From the NCBI GenBank assembly GCA_002159155.1, contig LZRQ01000054.1:1-17899 (forward strand): a stretch of 17,899 nucleotides of DNA, given 5' to 3'. The notes beneath the pieces were generated by a model. The model ran no database searches, was not told where the DNA came from, and saw only the letters and a program-made list of their open reading frames with translations. The first letter of the stretch is position 1. Every line of letters starts with the position of its first letter. Below are positions 1 through 8,469 of this stretch, one piece after another. The position numbers and the translations under genes are program-made. The DNA is from Firmicutes bacterium ZCTH02-B6 (GTDB taxonomy: Bacteria; Bacillota; Limnochordia; Limnochordales; ZCTH02-B6).

Positions 1-1
1 T

Positions 2-1423
2 TTCTACGCCGATTTCGGCGACTGCTTCGTCTTTGGCTCGGAGCCCAAGGCGCTGCTGGCGCATCCCTGCGTCGCGCCGGTGGTGGACGCGGAGGGCCTG
101 GCCGAGGTGTTTGCCCTCGGGCCCGCCCGCACGCCCGGCCATGCGGTGTACCGCGACATGCGCGAGGTGAAACCGGGCTGCTGCCTCACGGTGTCGCCGC
201 ACGGGCTGACCCACCGCCGGTACTGGCGGCTTGAGTGCCGGCCCCACACCGACGACATGGAAACGACGGTGGCCACCGTGCGCGAGCTGTTGTCTGACGC
301 CGTACGCCGGCAACTGGTGGCGGACGTCCCCGTGTGCACACTGCTGTCCGGCGGCATCGACTCCAGCGCCATCACCGTCTTTGCCGCCCAGGCGTTGGCC
401 CAACAAGGCAAAGGGCCGTTGCACACCTACTCCATCGACTACAAGGGCAACGCCGACCATTTCCAACCTAGCGCCTTCCAGCCCGACACCGATGCCCGCT
501 ACATCCAAATGGTTTCCGAGCAACTCGGGACCATCCACCACCAGGTGATCATCGACGGCAATGATCTGGCCGAGGCGCTGCCCGCGGCGGTCCGCGCCCG
601 GGACTTGCCGGGCATGGCCGACATCGACGCGTCCTTGCTGCTTTTTTGCCGGGAAATCAAGAAGGGCGCCACCGTGGCCTTGTCGGGCGAATGCGCCGAC
701 GAGATTTTCGGCGGCTACCCCTGGTTTCACCGGGAAGACCTCCTCCAAGCCAGCACCTTCCCTTGGTCTCGCTCCACTCAACTGCGGGCCTCGTGGCTCT
801 CACCATGGTTGCGCGAGCGCATCCGGCCGCAAGAGTACGTGTTTGAGCGGTACCGGGAAAGCCTGGCGGAGGTGCCGCACATGCCGGGTGAGTCGCCGCG
901 GGAACGCCGGCTGCGGGAAGTCGCCTACTTGAGCCTCACGTGGTTTATGGTGACGCTGCTTAACCGTAAAGATCGGATGAGCATGGCCACAGGCCTCGAA
1001 GTGCGGGTTCCCTTTGCGGACCACCGCCTGGTGGAGTACGTCTGGAACGTCCCGTGGGAGATAAAGAACTTCGGCGGCCGGGAAAAGGGCTTGCTGCGCC
1101 AAGCGTTGGCGGGCGTCCTGCCCGACGAGGTGCTCCAGCGCCGCAAAAACCCTTACCCCAAGAGCCACCAGCCGGAGTACGCTGAGGCGGTGCGCCGCCG
1201 GGTGTTGCAGATCCTCGACGACTCGCAGTCGCCCCTCGTCCCGCTCATCGACGTGGAAACCGTCCGCCGCCTGGCCGGGGGCGGCGCGGCCGGAACACCA
1301 CCGGCAAGCCAAGTTTTTGACCAGCCGTGGTTCGGCCAGCTCATGGCCGGCCCACAGTTTTTTGCCTACCTGATCGAGATTGACACATGGCTGCGGGAAT
1401 ACCGGGTGCAACTGGCCGTGTGA
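2..1423 (+). CDS. asnB: Asparagine synthase (glutamine-hydrolysing), 5' end outside window
   Basis: Converts aspartate, glutamine and ATP to asparagine in the cytoplasm. The frame is open from the first bases of the window; 473 residues are visible and roughly 140 N-terminal residues, including the expected catalytic Cys of the glutaminase domain, lie upstream. The visible start still belongs to the glutaminase domain (FGSEPKALLAHP is typical of the family). The synthetase domain follows, with the ATP-pyrophosphatase loop SGGIDSS encoded at 347-367, then GECADEIFGGYPWFHRED and the conserved NRKDRMSMATGLEVRVPF segment. The C-terminus looks complete (stop TGA 1421-1423). The next gene is hisH, 202 bp downstream and in the same direction. 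The family call is firm. Whether the physiological product is free asparagine or a specialised amidation cannot be told from this fragment. Confidence 0.93.
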   Translation, partial: FYADFGDCFVFGSEPKALLAHPCVAPVVDAEGLAEVFALGPARTPGHAVYRDMREVKPGCCLTVSPHGLTHRRYWRLECRPHTDDMETTVATVRELLSDAVRRQLVADVPVCTLLSGGIDSSAITVFAAQALAQQGKGPLHTYSIDYKGNADHFQPSAFQPDTDARYIQMVSEQLGTIHHQVIIDGNDLAEALPAAVRARDLPGMADIDASLLLFCREIKKGATVALSGECADEIFGGYPWFHREDLLQASTFPWSRSTQLRASWLSPWLRERIRPQEYVFERYRESLAEVPHMPGESPRERRLREVAYLSLTWFMVTLLNRKDRMSMATGLEVRVPFADHRLVEYVWNVPWEIKNFGGREKGLLRQALAGVLPDEVLQRRKNPYPKSHQPEYAEAVRRRVLQILDDSQSPLVPLIDVETVRRLAGGGAAGTPPASQVFDQPWFGQLMAGPQFFAYLIEIDTWLREYRVQLAV

Positions 1424-1429
1424 CGCTGC

Positions 1430-1459
1430 GGGCCGGCGCGGCGCCCAACCCGCCGGCCC
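1430..1459 (+). terminator. Possible hairpin after asnB; rest of the 1424-1625 gap
   Basis: A perfect 9-bp inverted repeat (GGGCCGGCG at 1430-1438 and CGCCGGCCC at 1451-1459) with a 12-nt loop begins 7 bp after the asnB stop. No T-tract follows, so it may be a weak or Rho-assisted terminator or only an mRNA 3' structure. The rest of the gap has a TATACT box at 1535-1540 that could be a -10 for hisH, but no convincing -35 element precedes it. A GGGGGAG ribosome binding site sits just before hisH. Confidence 0.3.
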
Positions 1460-1625
1460 CAAAGCGAGCCAACCATGGCGCCCACGGCTCGGGGCCGGCC
1501 ACCGCAGGATGCTGCGTCAGGCTGCTCCCTCTTGTATACTTACCGCCTCCCGCCCGGACCTCTAGTGGACAGGCCCGGCATGTGCTACCGTAAGGACGTA
1601 TAGACGGCCTACGGGGGAGCCGCAC

Positions 1626-2246
1626 ATGATCGCCATCATCGACTACGGCATGGGAAACCTGCGCAGCGTGGAGAAAGCCCTAACCTACGTCGGGGCGGAA
1701 GCCGTCATCACCCAGGACCCGGCGGTGCTGGAGCGGGCCGCGGGCGTCATATTGCCCGGGGTGGGCGCGTTTGCCCAGGCCATGGCCAATTTGAGGGCCG
1801 CCGGCCTTATCGATCCCATCCACCAGGCCCTCGCGTCGGGCAAGCCTTTCCTCGGCATCTGTCTCGGGCTGCAACTGCTCTTTGAAACCAGTGAGGAGCG
1901 CTTTGACGACGGCCCGGAACTTCCCCGGGGGCTTGGCGCCCTCCGCGGGCGGGTACGGCGTTTCCCAGACGGGCTCAAGGTGCCCCAGATCGGTTGGAAC
2001 ACGCTGCGCTTCCCTAAGGAGACGCGGCTTTTTGCCGGCATTGAGCCCGGCAGCCACGTCTACTTCGTCCACTCCTACTACGCCGAGCCCGCGGATTCAA
2101 GCGTCACGGCGGCCGTGACCGAGTACGGCATTGAGTACTGCTCGGCCGTGGAAGTGGACAACGTGATGGCTGTGCAGTTTCACCCCGAGAAATCAAGCCG
2201 CGTCGGGCTGCAGATCCTGAGCAACTTCGCCGCCCTGTGCCGCTAG
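1626..2246 (+). CDS. hisH: Imidazole glycerol phosphate synthase, glutaminase subunit HisH
   Basis: Glutamine amidotransferase subunit that feeds ammonia to HisF in histidine biosynthesis (PRFAR to IGP plus AICAR, cytoplasmic heterodimer). It has 206 residues, normal for the family. The class I amidotransferase triad is visible: nucleophile Cys79 in GICLGLQ, and His186 and Glu188 in FHPEKS. The oxyanion region PGVGAF is present at 44-49, and IDYGMGNLRS is a typical N-terminus. The ATG is preceded by GGGGGAG at good spacing. It ends 16 bp before hisF and is very probably cotranscribed with it. In most bacteria hisA sits between hisH and hisF; here it is absent. Confidence 0.97.
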   Translation: MIAIIDYGMGNLRSVEKALTYVGAEAVITQDPAVLERAAGVILPGVGAFAQAMANLRAAGLIDPIHQALASGKPFLGICLGLQLLFETSEERFDDGPELPRGLGALRGRVRRFPDGLKVPQIGWNTLRFPKETRLFAGIEPGSHVYFVHSYYAEPADSSVTAAVTEYGIEYCSAVEVDNVMAVQFHPEKSSRVGLQILSNFAALCR

Positions 2247-2262
2247 CGGGAGGGTATCGCCG

Positions 2263-3030
2263 GTGCTAGCCAAGCGCATTATTCCCTGCCTGGACGTGCG
2301 CAACGGCCGCGTCGTCAAAGGCACCCGGTTTGCCGAGATCCAGGACGCGGGCGATCCCGTGGAGCTGGCCGCCTTTTACGACCTCGCAGGCGCCGATGAA
2401 ATCGTCTTTTACGACATCACCGCCTCCGCCGAAGGCCGCCGCACCATGATCGAGGTGGCCCGCCGGGCGGCGGAGCAGGTCTTCATCCCCTTCACCGTCG
2501 GCGGCGGCGTCAGCGACGTCCAGCAGATGCGGGCGCTGTTGAGCGCCGGGGCGGACAAAATTTCCATCAATTCGGCGGCGGTGCGCCGGCCCGACCTCAT
2601 CAACGAGGGCGCCGAGCGCTTCGGCAGCCAGTGCGTCGTACTTTCCATCGACTGCCTGCGCCGCACGCGGCCTGACGGCTCCGTCTGGTGGGAAGTCGTC
2701 ATCGACGGCGGACGCGTACCGACAGGGATGGACGTTCTGAGATGGGCGGAAGAGGGCGTACGGCGGGGTGCCGGCGAGCTGGTGCTCAACAGCATCGATG
2801 CCGACGGCACCAAGGACGGCTACGACAACGACCTCAACCGGACCGTGGCCGAGCGCGTTGACGTGCCCGTCATCGCTTCGGGCGGCGCCGGGACGTTGCA
2901 GCACCTGGTGGACGGCATCCGCGCCGGCAAGGCCGACGCGGTGCTGGCCGCTTCCATCTTCCACTTTGGCCAGTACACCATTGCCGAAGCCAAAGCCTAC
3001 ATGCGCGCCGCCGGCATCCCGGTCCGCTAG
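2263..3030 (+). CDS. hisF: Imidazole glycerol phosphate synthase, cyclase subunit HisF
   Basis: (beta/alpha)8-barrel cyclase that joins HisH-derived ammonia to PRFAR, giving IGP for histidine and AICAR for purines. It has 255 residues, the standard length. The general acid/base pair Asp11 (IPCLDV) and Asp130 (SIDC) falls at the canonical positions. The phosphate-binding segments are visible: VGGGVSD near 79-85, DADGTKDGYD near 179-188 and ASGGAG in the C-terminal third. Translation starts at GTG, with a GGGAGGG ribosome binding site in the short hisH-hisF gap. No hisI or hisE follows. The next gene, argH, is convergent and ends 43 bp away. The motifs fit true histidine biosynthesis rather than the HisF-like proteins of sugar amidation clusters. 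Confidence 0.97.
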   Translation: MLAKRIIPCLDVRNGRVVKGTRFAEIQDAGDPVELAAFYDLAGADEIVFYDITASAEGRRTMIEVARRAAEQVFIPFTVGGGVSDVQQMRALLSAGADKISINSAAVRRPDLINEGAERFGSQCVVLSIDCLRRTRPDGSVWWEVVIDGGRVPTGMDVLRWAEEGVRRGAGELVLNSIDADGTKDGYDNDLNRTVAERVDVPVIASGGAGTLQHLVDGIRAGKADAVLAASIFHFGQYTIAEAKAYMRAAGIPVR

Positions 3031-3073
3031 GCCGTACGCCCCGAGGCGTCAAGGGACGGCGAGGCGCCGGGGA

Positions 3074-4539
3074 CTACTTCTCAGCCGCTCCCAACAGCGA
3101 TTTGGCCCGGGCCAGACCTTTCTCGACTTCGGCCAACGCCGTGCCGCCCAGGCTCCTCCGCGCCGCCACGCACTGGCGCACATCGAGGGCCGCGTAGACG
3201 TCCTCTTCGATGAGGGGCGAAAACCCTTTGAGGACCTCCAGCGGCAACTCCTCGAGCCGCTTGCCGTTTTCGATGGCGTGCAGCACCGCCTGCCCCACCA
3301 CCGCATGGGCGTCCCGGAATGGCAGGCCTTTCTTGGCCAGGTAGTCGGCCAAATCGGTGGCGTTCAAATAGCCGTCCTTGGTGGCCGCAAGCATCCTGTC
3401 GGCCCGCACCCCCGCCGTGGCCAGCATCGGCTCCACGGCCTCCAGACATCCGAGCACCGTGTCGACGGCGTCAAAGAGGGCTTCCTTGTCCTCCTGCATG
3501 TCCTTGTTATAGGCCAGCGGCAACCCCTTCATAACCGTAAGGAGCCCCATAAGGTGCCCGTACACCCGTCCCGTCTTGCCGCGGGCAAGCTCGGCGATGT
3601 CCGGGTTTTTCTTTTGGGGCATGATGCTGCTGCCGGTGCTGTAGGCGTCGTCCAGCTCCAGAAATCCAAACTCCGCGCTGCACCAGAGGATAACCTCTTC
3701 GCACAGCCGGCTTAAGTGCATCATCACCAGGGACAGCGCCGCGACCAGCTCAATGATGAAATCCCTGTCGCTGACCGCGTCGATGCTGTTGACCGCGACG
3801 TCGAGAAACCCCAGCTCCCGCGCCGTCGCCCACCGGTCGATGGGCTGTGTCACGCCTGCCAACGCGCCCGCGCCCAACGGCGACACCGCTGTCCGCTTGC
3901 GACAGTCGGCGAGTCGCTCCCGGTCCCGCTGGAACATCTCAAAGTACGCCAAAAGGTGATGGGCCAGTAGGATGGGCTGCGCGCGCTGCAAGTGCGTGTA
4001 GCCGGGCATCACAACGTCCTTGTGGTCCTCGGCCAGCTGCACCAGGGTGCGTTGGAATGACCGCAGCCGCCGATCCAGCTCATCGATGGCGTTCATGACC
4101 CAAAGGCGCGTATCGGTGGCCACCTGGTCGTTTCTGCTGCGGGCGGTATGCAGCTTCTTGGCCGCATCGCCGATGCGCTCGGTCAACAGGCGTTCCACGA
4201 AAGTGTGGATGTCCTCGGCGCCGGACGGCTGCACCTTGCCGGCTTCGATGTCCGCGGCGATGCCGGCGAGTCCCGCGCAGATGGCTTCGGCTTCGCCGTG
4301 GGCGATGACGCCGCATTGGGCCAACATCCGGGCGTGGGCTTGGCTGGCGCGGACGTCTTCCCTATACAACCGCCAATCAAATCCCAAGGACGAGTGAAAC
4401 GCATCCACCACCGGCGCCGTTCCCTTGGTAAAGCGGCCACCCCACAGTTTCCCGGCCCCCTCGCCCACAGGCGTGCCGCTCCCGGAGCCTACCGGTTCCC
4501 TGTCGCCCTGAGCGGCGGCTCGCGTCTTCCCGGTTTCCA

Positions 4540-4543
<4 letters not shown>
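3074..4543 (-). CDS. argH: Argininosuccinate lyase
   Basis: Cleaves argininosuccinate to arginine and fumarate, the last step of arginine synthesis. Family hallmarks are visible: KLWGGRF near residue 32, HTARSRNDQV near 132, the catalytic-region TH in GYTHLQRAQP near 183, and the signature loop GSSIMPQKKNPD at 304-315. The ATG overlaps the argG stop codon by four bases (ATGA), so the two are translationally coupled. This start gives 489 residues with a Gly-rich extension of about 30 residues before KLWGGRF, where most homologues begin. A GTG at 4468-4466, ten bases after GGGAG, is an alternative start that gives the usual length. The enzyme call is secure; only the start is uncertain. Confidence 0.96.
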
Positions 4544-5787
<1,244 letters not shown>

Positions 5788-5845
5788 GTTGGGTTCCCCG
5801 CCATCCATTGCAGAATACCCGGCGCCTTGCGGCCCCGGACGATTA

Positions 5846-5875
5846 ATTTTACAACGTCTTAGGATAAATATGCAA
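5846..5875 (-). promoter_or_regulatory. argG-argH promoter
   Basis: Read on the - strand: -35 TTGCAT (5875-5870), an 18-bp spacer, and -10 TAAAAT (5851-5846). The predicted start near 5839 leaves a leader of about 50 nt before the argG GTG. It lies in an AT-rich island within otherwise GC-rich sequence. The -35 box overlaps a candidate ARG box. Confidence 0.6.
5861..5874 (-). promoter_or_regulatory. Candidate ARG box (ArgR/AhrC operator)
   Basis: The - strand reads TGCATATTTATCCT. This matches 11 of 14 positions of the textbook ArgR half-palindromic consensus TGAATwwwwATTCA. It overlaps the argG -35 element, where an arginine-bound ArgR hexamer would block RNA polymerase. Position, gene context and match agree; I did not find a convincing second box nearby. 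Confidence 0.5.
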
Positions 5876-5940
5876 CGCGAAAGGTGAACGCCAGGGTGAG
5901 CTTGGGGAACCCAGAAATCGGGATTAATGTGAAAAACCAG

Positions 5941-5955
5941 GTTAGACGTCCTAAC
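5941..5955. promoter_or_regulatory. 15-bp near-palindrome upstream of the ggt-like gene
   Basis: GTTAG-ACGTC-CTAAC has perfect 5-bp arms and a nearly self-complementary centre, 59 bp before the ggt-like start in the argG/ggt divergent gap. It has the look of a dimeric regulator site, but the regulator is unknown. No -35/-10 pair for the rightward gene could be read convincingly around it. Confidence 0.3.
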
Positions 5956-6013
5956 CCACGAAACCGAAAATGAGAATACTCGCGCCATGCGAATGCATGA
6001 AAGGAGGAGCGTG

Positions 6014-7753
6014 ATGATTCACTGGTCAAGCGCGCAGGCCATGTGCCGTCCCGTGCGGCCGCATAAGGGAATTGCGGCTCTGCTGGTGGCGGCACTGGTC
6101 CTGACGCTGCCCGTGGCCGCCCTGGCCCAAGAAGTGGTCGGCCGGCACGGCATGGTGGCCTCCGCCGACCCGCTGGCTTCTCTAGCCGGTGTCGAGATTC
6201 TCCTGCAGGGCGGCAACGCGATCGATGCCGCCGTCGCCACGGCGCTGGCCATCGGCGTGGTGGAACCCAACGCTTCGGGCATTGGCGGCGAGGGGTACAT
6301 GGTCATCTACTTGGCCGATCGGGGCGAGGCGATCGCCATCGACTTCCGGGCGACGGCTCCCGGCGAGGCCACCTGGGACGCGTTTGTCGACGGGCCGCCC
6401 AGCACCGGCTGGGGCGCCGTGGCGGTGCCCGGGACCATAGCGGGGCTCTCCCTGGCCCTCGAGCGCTACGGGACGATGACGTGGGAGCAAGTCTCCCGCC
6501 CGGCCATCCGGCTGGCCGAGGAAGGCTTTATCGTTACGGAAACCCTGGAAGGCGTCATCCTCGACAACTACGAGACCCTGCTCAGCGATCCCGAACTCAG
6601 CTCCATCTACCTTAAGGACGGCTTGCCGCCCATGGCCGGCGATCGCTTGCGCAACCCTAACCTGGCCAAATCGTTGCGCATCTTGGCTGAGCAAGGGCCG
6701 CGGGCTTTTTACGAGGGCGAGCTGGCTGAGAAGATCGTGGCGGCCGTGCGGGCCGGCGGTGGGCTCTTGTCCCTGGAGGACTTGCGCAACTACACCGCCA
6801 TCGAGCGGGAGCCGGCGCGCGGTTTCTACCGCGGCTATGAGATCCTCGGTGCGCCACCCCCGGTGGGCGGCGGCATCGGTGTCGTCAACGCGCTGCAGCA
6901 ACTGGAGCACTTCGACCTGGCGGCCGGCGAGCCCATTTCCGCCCGGACGATCCACCTGATCACCCAAGCGGTGCGGCGGGCCCACGTGGATCATTTGGAG
7001 TATGTGGCCGACCCGGCGTATTGGGACGTCCCGGTCAACGGTTTGACCAGCCGGGAATACGCGTCGGTACGAGCGGCCGAGATCAACGAATTCGAGGCCG
7101 GTCCCCTGCCCAAGGCGGGCAATCCGTGGGAGTTTGAGCACGAAAGGGAGCTCGCGCCCACCGGCGCCTACCTGGCCGAGCCGTACCAGTCACCGAGCAC
7201 AACGCACATCTCAGTCGTGGACAAGTACGGCAACGCGGTGGCGTTGACGCAGACCTTGAGCAGCTTCTTTGGCGCGGGTGTGGCCGTGCCCGACACCGGG
7301 ATCATCCTCAACAACCAGATGCAAAACTTCAACGCTCCAGGACACCCCAACGAACTGGTGCCCGGCAAGCGCCCGCGCACCATCATCGCGCCGACGATCG
7401 TGCTCAAGGGCGACAAGCCGTTCCTGGTGGTGGGCAGCCCGGGTGCGGCCCGCATCATCTATGCGATGGTGCACGTGCTGACCAACGTTATCGACTTTGG
7501 CATGGGCATCCAGGCCGCGATCGACGCGCCGAGAACGTATAGCTACGCGACCAGCAATCGTACCGAGATCGAGGCCCGCATTCCCGAGTCGGTGCGCGAG
7601 GAGCTGCGGGCCATGGGCTACACCCGCATCGATGCGCGGGGAGACTATGACCTGTACTTTGGCGGCGCCCAGGCCATCCTCATCGACCCCGAAACGGGCG
7701 AGATGCGGGGTGCGGCCGATCCCCGGCGGGCCGGCGGCGTCGTGGCGTACTGA
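6014..7753 (+). CDS. Exported gamma-glutamyltransferase-like Ntn hydrolase
   Basis: Member of the gamma-glutamyltranspeptidase family, which self-cleaves into two subunits and hydrolyses or transfers gamma-glutamyl groups outside the cytoplasm. It has 579 residues. A signal peptide (h-region AALLVAALVLTLPVAALA) is probably cleaved after Ala38. The large subunit carries GNAIDAA and SGIGGEGYM plus the Arg of DFRATAP. Autoprocessing is expected before Thr396 in STTHISVVD, which becomes the nucleophile. The ATG at 6014 is six bases after AAGGAGG; the GTG at 6011 is too close. The pocket is atypical. Where E. coli GGT has NNQMDDF, this has NNQMQNF; the serine pair of RPLSSM is RPRTII; GSPGG is GSPGA. 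Loss of the residue that holds the alpha-amino group suggests a glutaryl- or acyl-type substrate. It is followed 15 bp later by the DUF6305-like gene. Confidence 0.9.
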   Translation: MIHWSSAQAMCRPVRPHKGIAALLVAALVLTLPVAALAQEVVGRHGMVASADPLASLAGVEILLQGGNAIDAAVATALAIGVVEPNASGIGGEGYMVIYLADRGEAIAIDFRATAPGEATWDAFVDGPPSTGWGAVAVPGTIAGLSLALERYGTMTWEQVSRPAIRLAEEGFIVTETLEGVILDNYETLLSDPELSSIYLKDGLPPMAGDRLRNPNLAKSLRILAEQGPRAFYEGELAEKIVAAVRAGGGLLSLEDLRNYTAIEREPARGFYRGYEILGAPPPVGGGIGVVNALQQLEHFDLAAGEPISARTIHLITQAVRRAHVDHLEYVADPAYWDVPVNGLTSREYASVRAAEINEFEAGPLPKAGNPWEFEHERELAPTGAYLAEPYQSPSTTHISVVDKYGNAVALTQTLSSFFGAGVAVPDTGIILNNQMQNFNAPGHPNELVPGKRPRTIIAPTIVLKGDKPFLVVGSPGAARIIYAMVHVLTNVIDFGMGIQAAIDAPRTYSYATSNRTEIEARIPESVREELRAMGYTRIDARGDYDLYFGGAQAILIDPETGEMRGAADPRRAGGVVAY

Positions 7754-7768
7754 GGGAGGAAGAACGCG

Positions 7769-8320
7769 GTGAGAAACGCTGGAACCGTTTTGCTGCTGTC
7801 GACCTTGTTGGTGGGCGTCCTGGCGGCCGCACCGGCGATGGCTGCCCTTGAGGCGCCGGCGCTTATCACGTCGGCGGGCCAGAGCCCGGGCGCTCTCATG
7901 GTGCGAGTCCTGGCGGACCAAGCCGGTGTCGCCAACGTCTACGACGCCACTGCCGGGCTGGACCAGCTGGCCGGCGCCAAGAGCCTCATCATCGTCGTCG
8001 GCGCCAGCATGAAGGGGCTCGGTGCCGCCGGCATCGACGTTGACCAGGAATTTGCCCGGATCGAGAGCCTGCTGGTGGAGGCCACAAGCCGCGGCATCCC
8101 GGTGGTCGCCATGCACGTGGAGGGCGCGCCCCGGCGGGGCAGCACCAGCGACGATCTGTCGGTGCTGGTGCTTGAGTACGCCGACCACGCCATCGTCCGG
8201 GCCGACGGCAACGAAGACGGCTTCTTCACCCGGCTGGCCGAGGAGCACGACGTGACGCTGCAACTCGTGGAAAGGACAGCGGAAGCCGGGGCCGTGCTGA
8301 AGACGCTGTACGGCAACTAG
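7769..8320 (+). CDS. Exported DUF6305-like protein of unknown function
   Basis: 183 residues from a GTG start with GGGAGGAAG ahead of it, only 15 bp after the ggt-like stop, so one transcript. An N-terminal signal peptide ends about APAMA at residue 25. The mature part opens with PALITSAGQSPG, then alternating beta/alpha segments with SLIIVVGASMKGLGAAGID and IPVVAMHVEG, and ends with DGFFTRLAEE. I recognise the pattern as resembling the DUF6305 family from memory; no activity is known to me. The fold looks like a small Rossmann-like or periplasmic-binding half domain. Together with the permease across the convergent junction, it could be a secreted solute-binding or accessory component; this is inference. 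Confidence 0.8.
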   Translation: MRNAGTVLLLSTLLVGVLAAAPAMAALEAPALITSAGQSPGALMVRVLADQAGVANVYDATAGLDQLAGAKSLIIVVGASMKGLGAAGIDVDQEFARIESLLVEATSRGIPVVAMHVEGAPRRGSTSDDLSVLVLEYADHAIVRADGNEDGFFTRLAEEHDVTLQLVERTAEAGAVLKTLYGN

Positions 8321-8340
8321 GACGGCAACGAGTCTGAGCC

Positions 8341-8365
8341 CCGGCCGGAGCCCTGCTCCGGCCGG
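8341..8365 (+). terminator. Strong hairpin between the DUF6305-like and first AstE-like genes
   Basis: Perfect 11-bp stem (CCGGCCGGAGC / GCTCCGGCCGG) with a CCT loop, 20 bp after the DUF6305-like stop, followed by CATTCTTCT rather than a pure U-tract. It probably terminates or attenuates transcription, or stabilises the upstream message. No clear promoter was seen in 8366-8469, so the next gene may depend on readthrough. Confidence 0.5.
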
Positions 8366-8469
8366 CATTCTTCTACACACCTAGAAACGGAAGGTTTCAA
8401 CCAAAGGCCGGCCCCGTCCCGGCGCAAGCCGCGCGGCGGGCGCCCGGCAACAACAAAGGAGGTCAGGCG

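Noticed and set aside
1566..1594. hisH promoter using TGGACA and CGTAAG
   Set aside because: Good -35 match, but the -10 agrees at only three of six positions.
3036..3049. Terminator between hisF and argH (ACGCC-CCGA-GGCGT)
   Set aside because: Only a 5-bp stem with no T-tract on either side; too weak to annotate.
5941..5985. Promoter for the ggt-like gene (TTAGAC with AATACT)
   Set aside because: Spacing between the two elements is about 27 bp and both are poor matches, so no promoter is claimed.
5788..5988. N-terminal extension of argG to an ATG at 5988
   Set aside because: It would include the promoter and ARG box and adds 67 residues with no similarity to argininosuccinate synthases.
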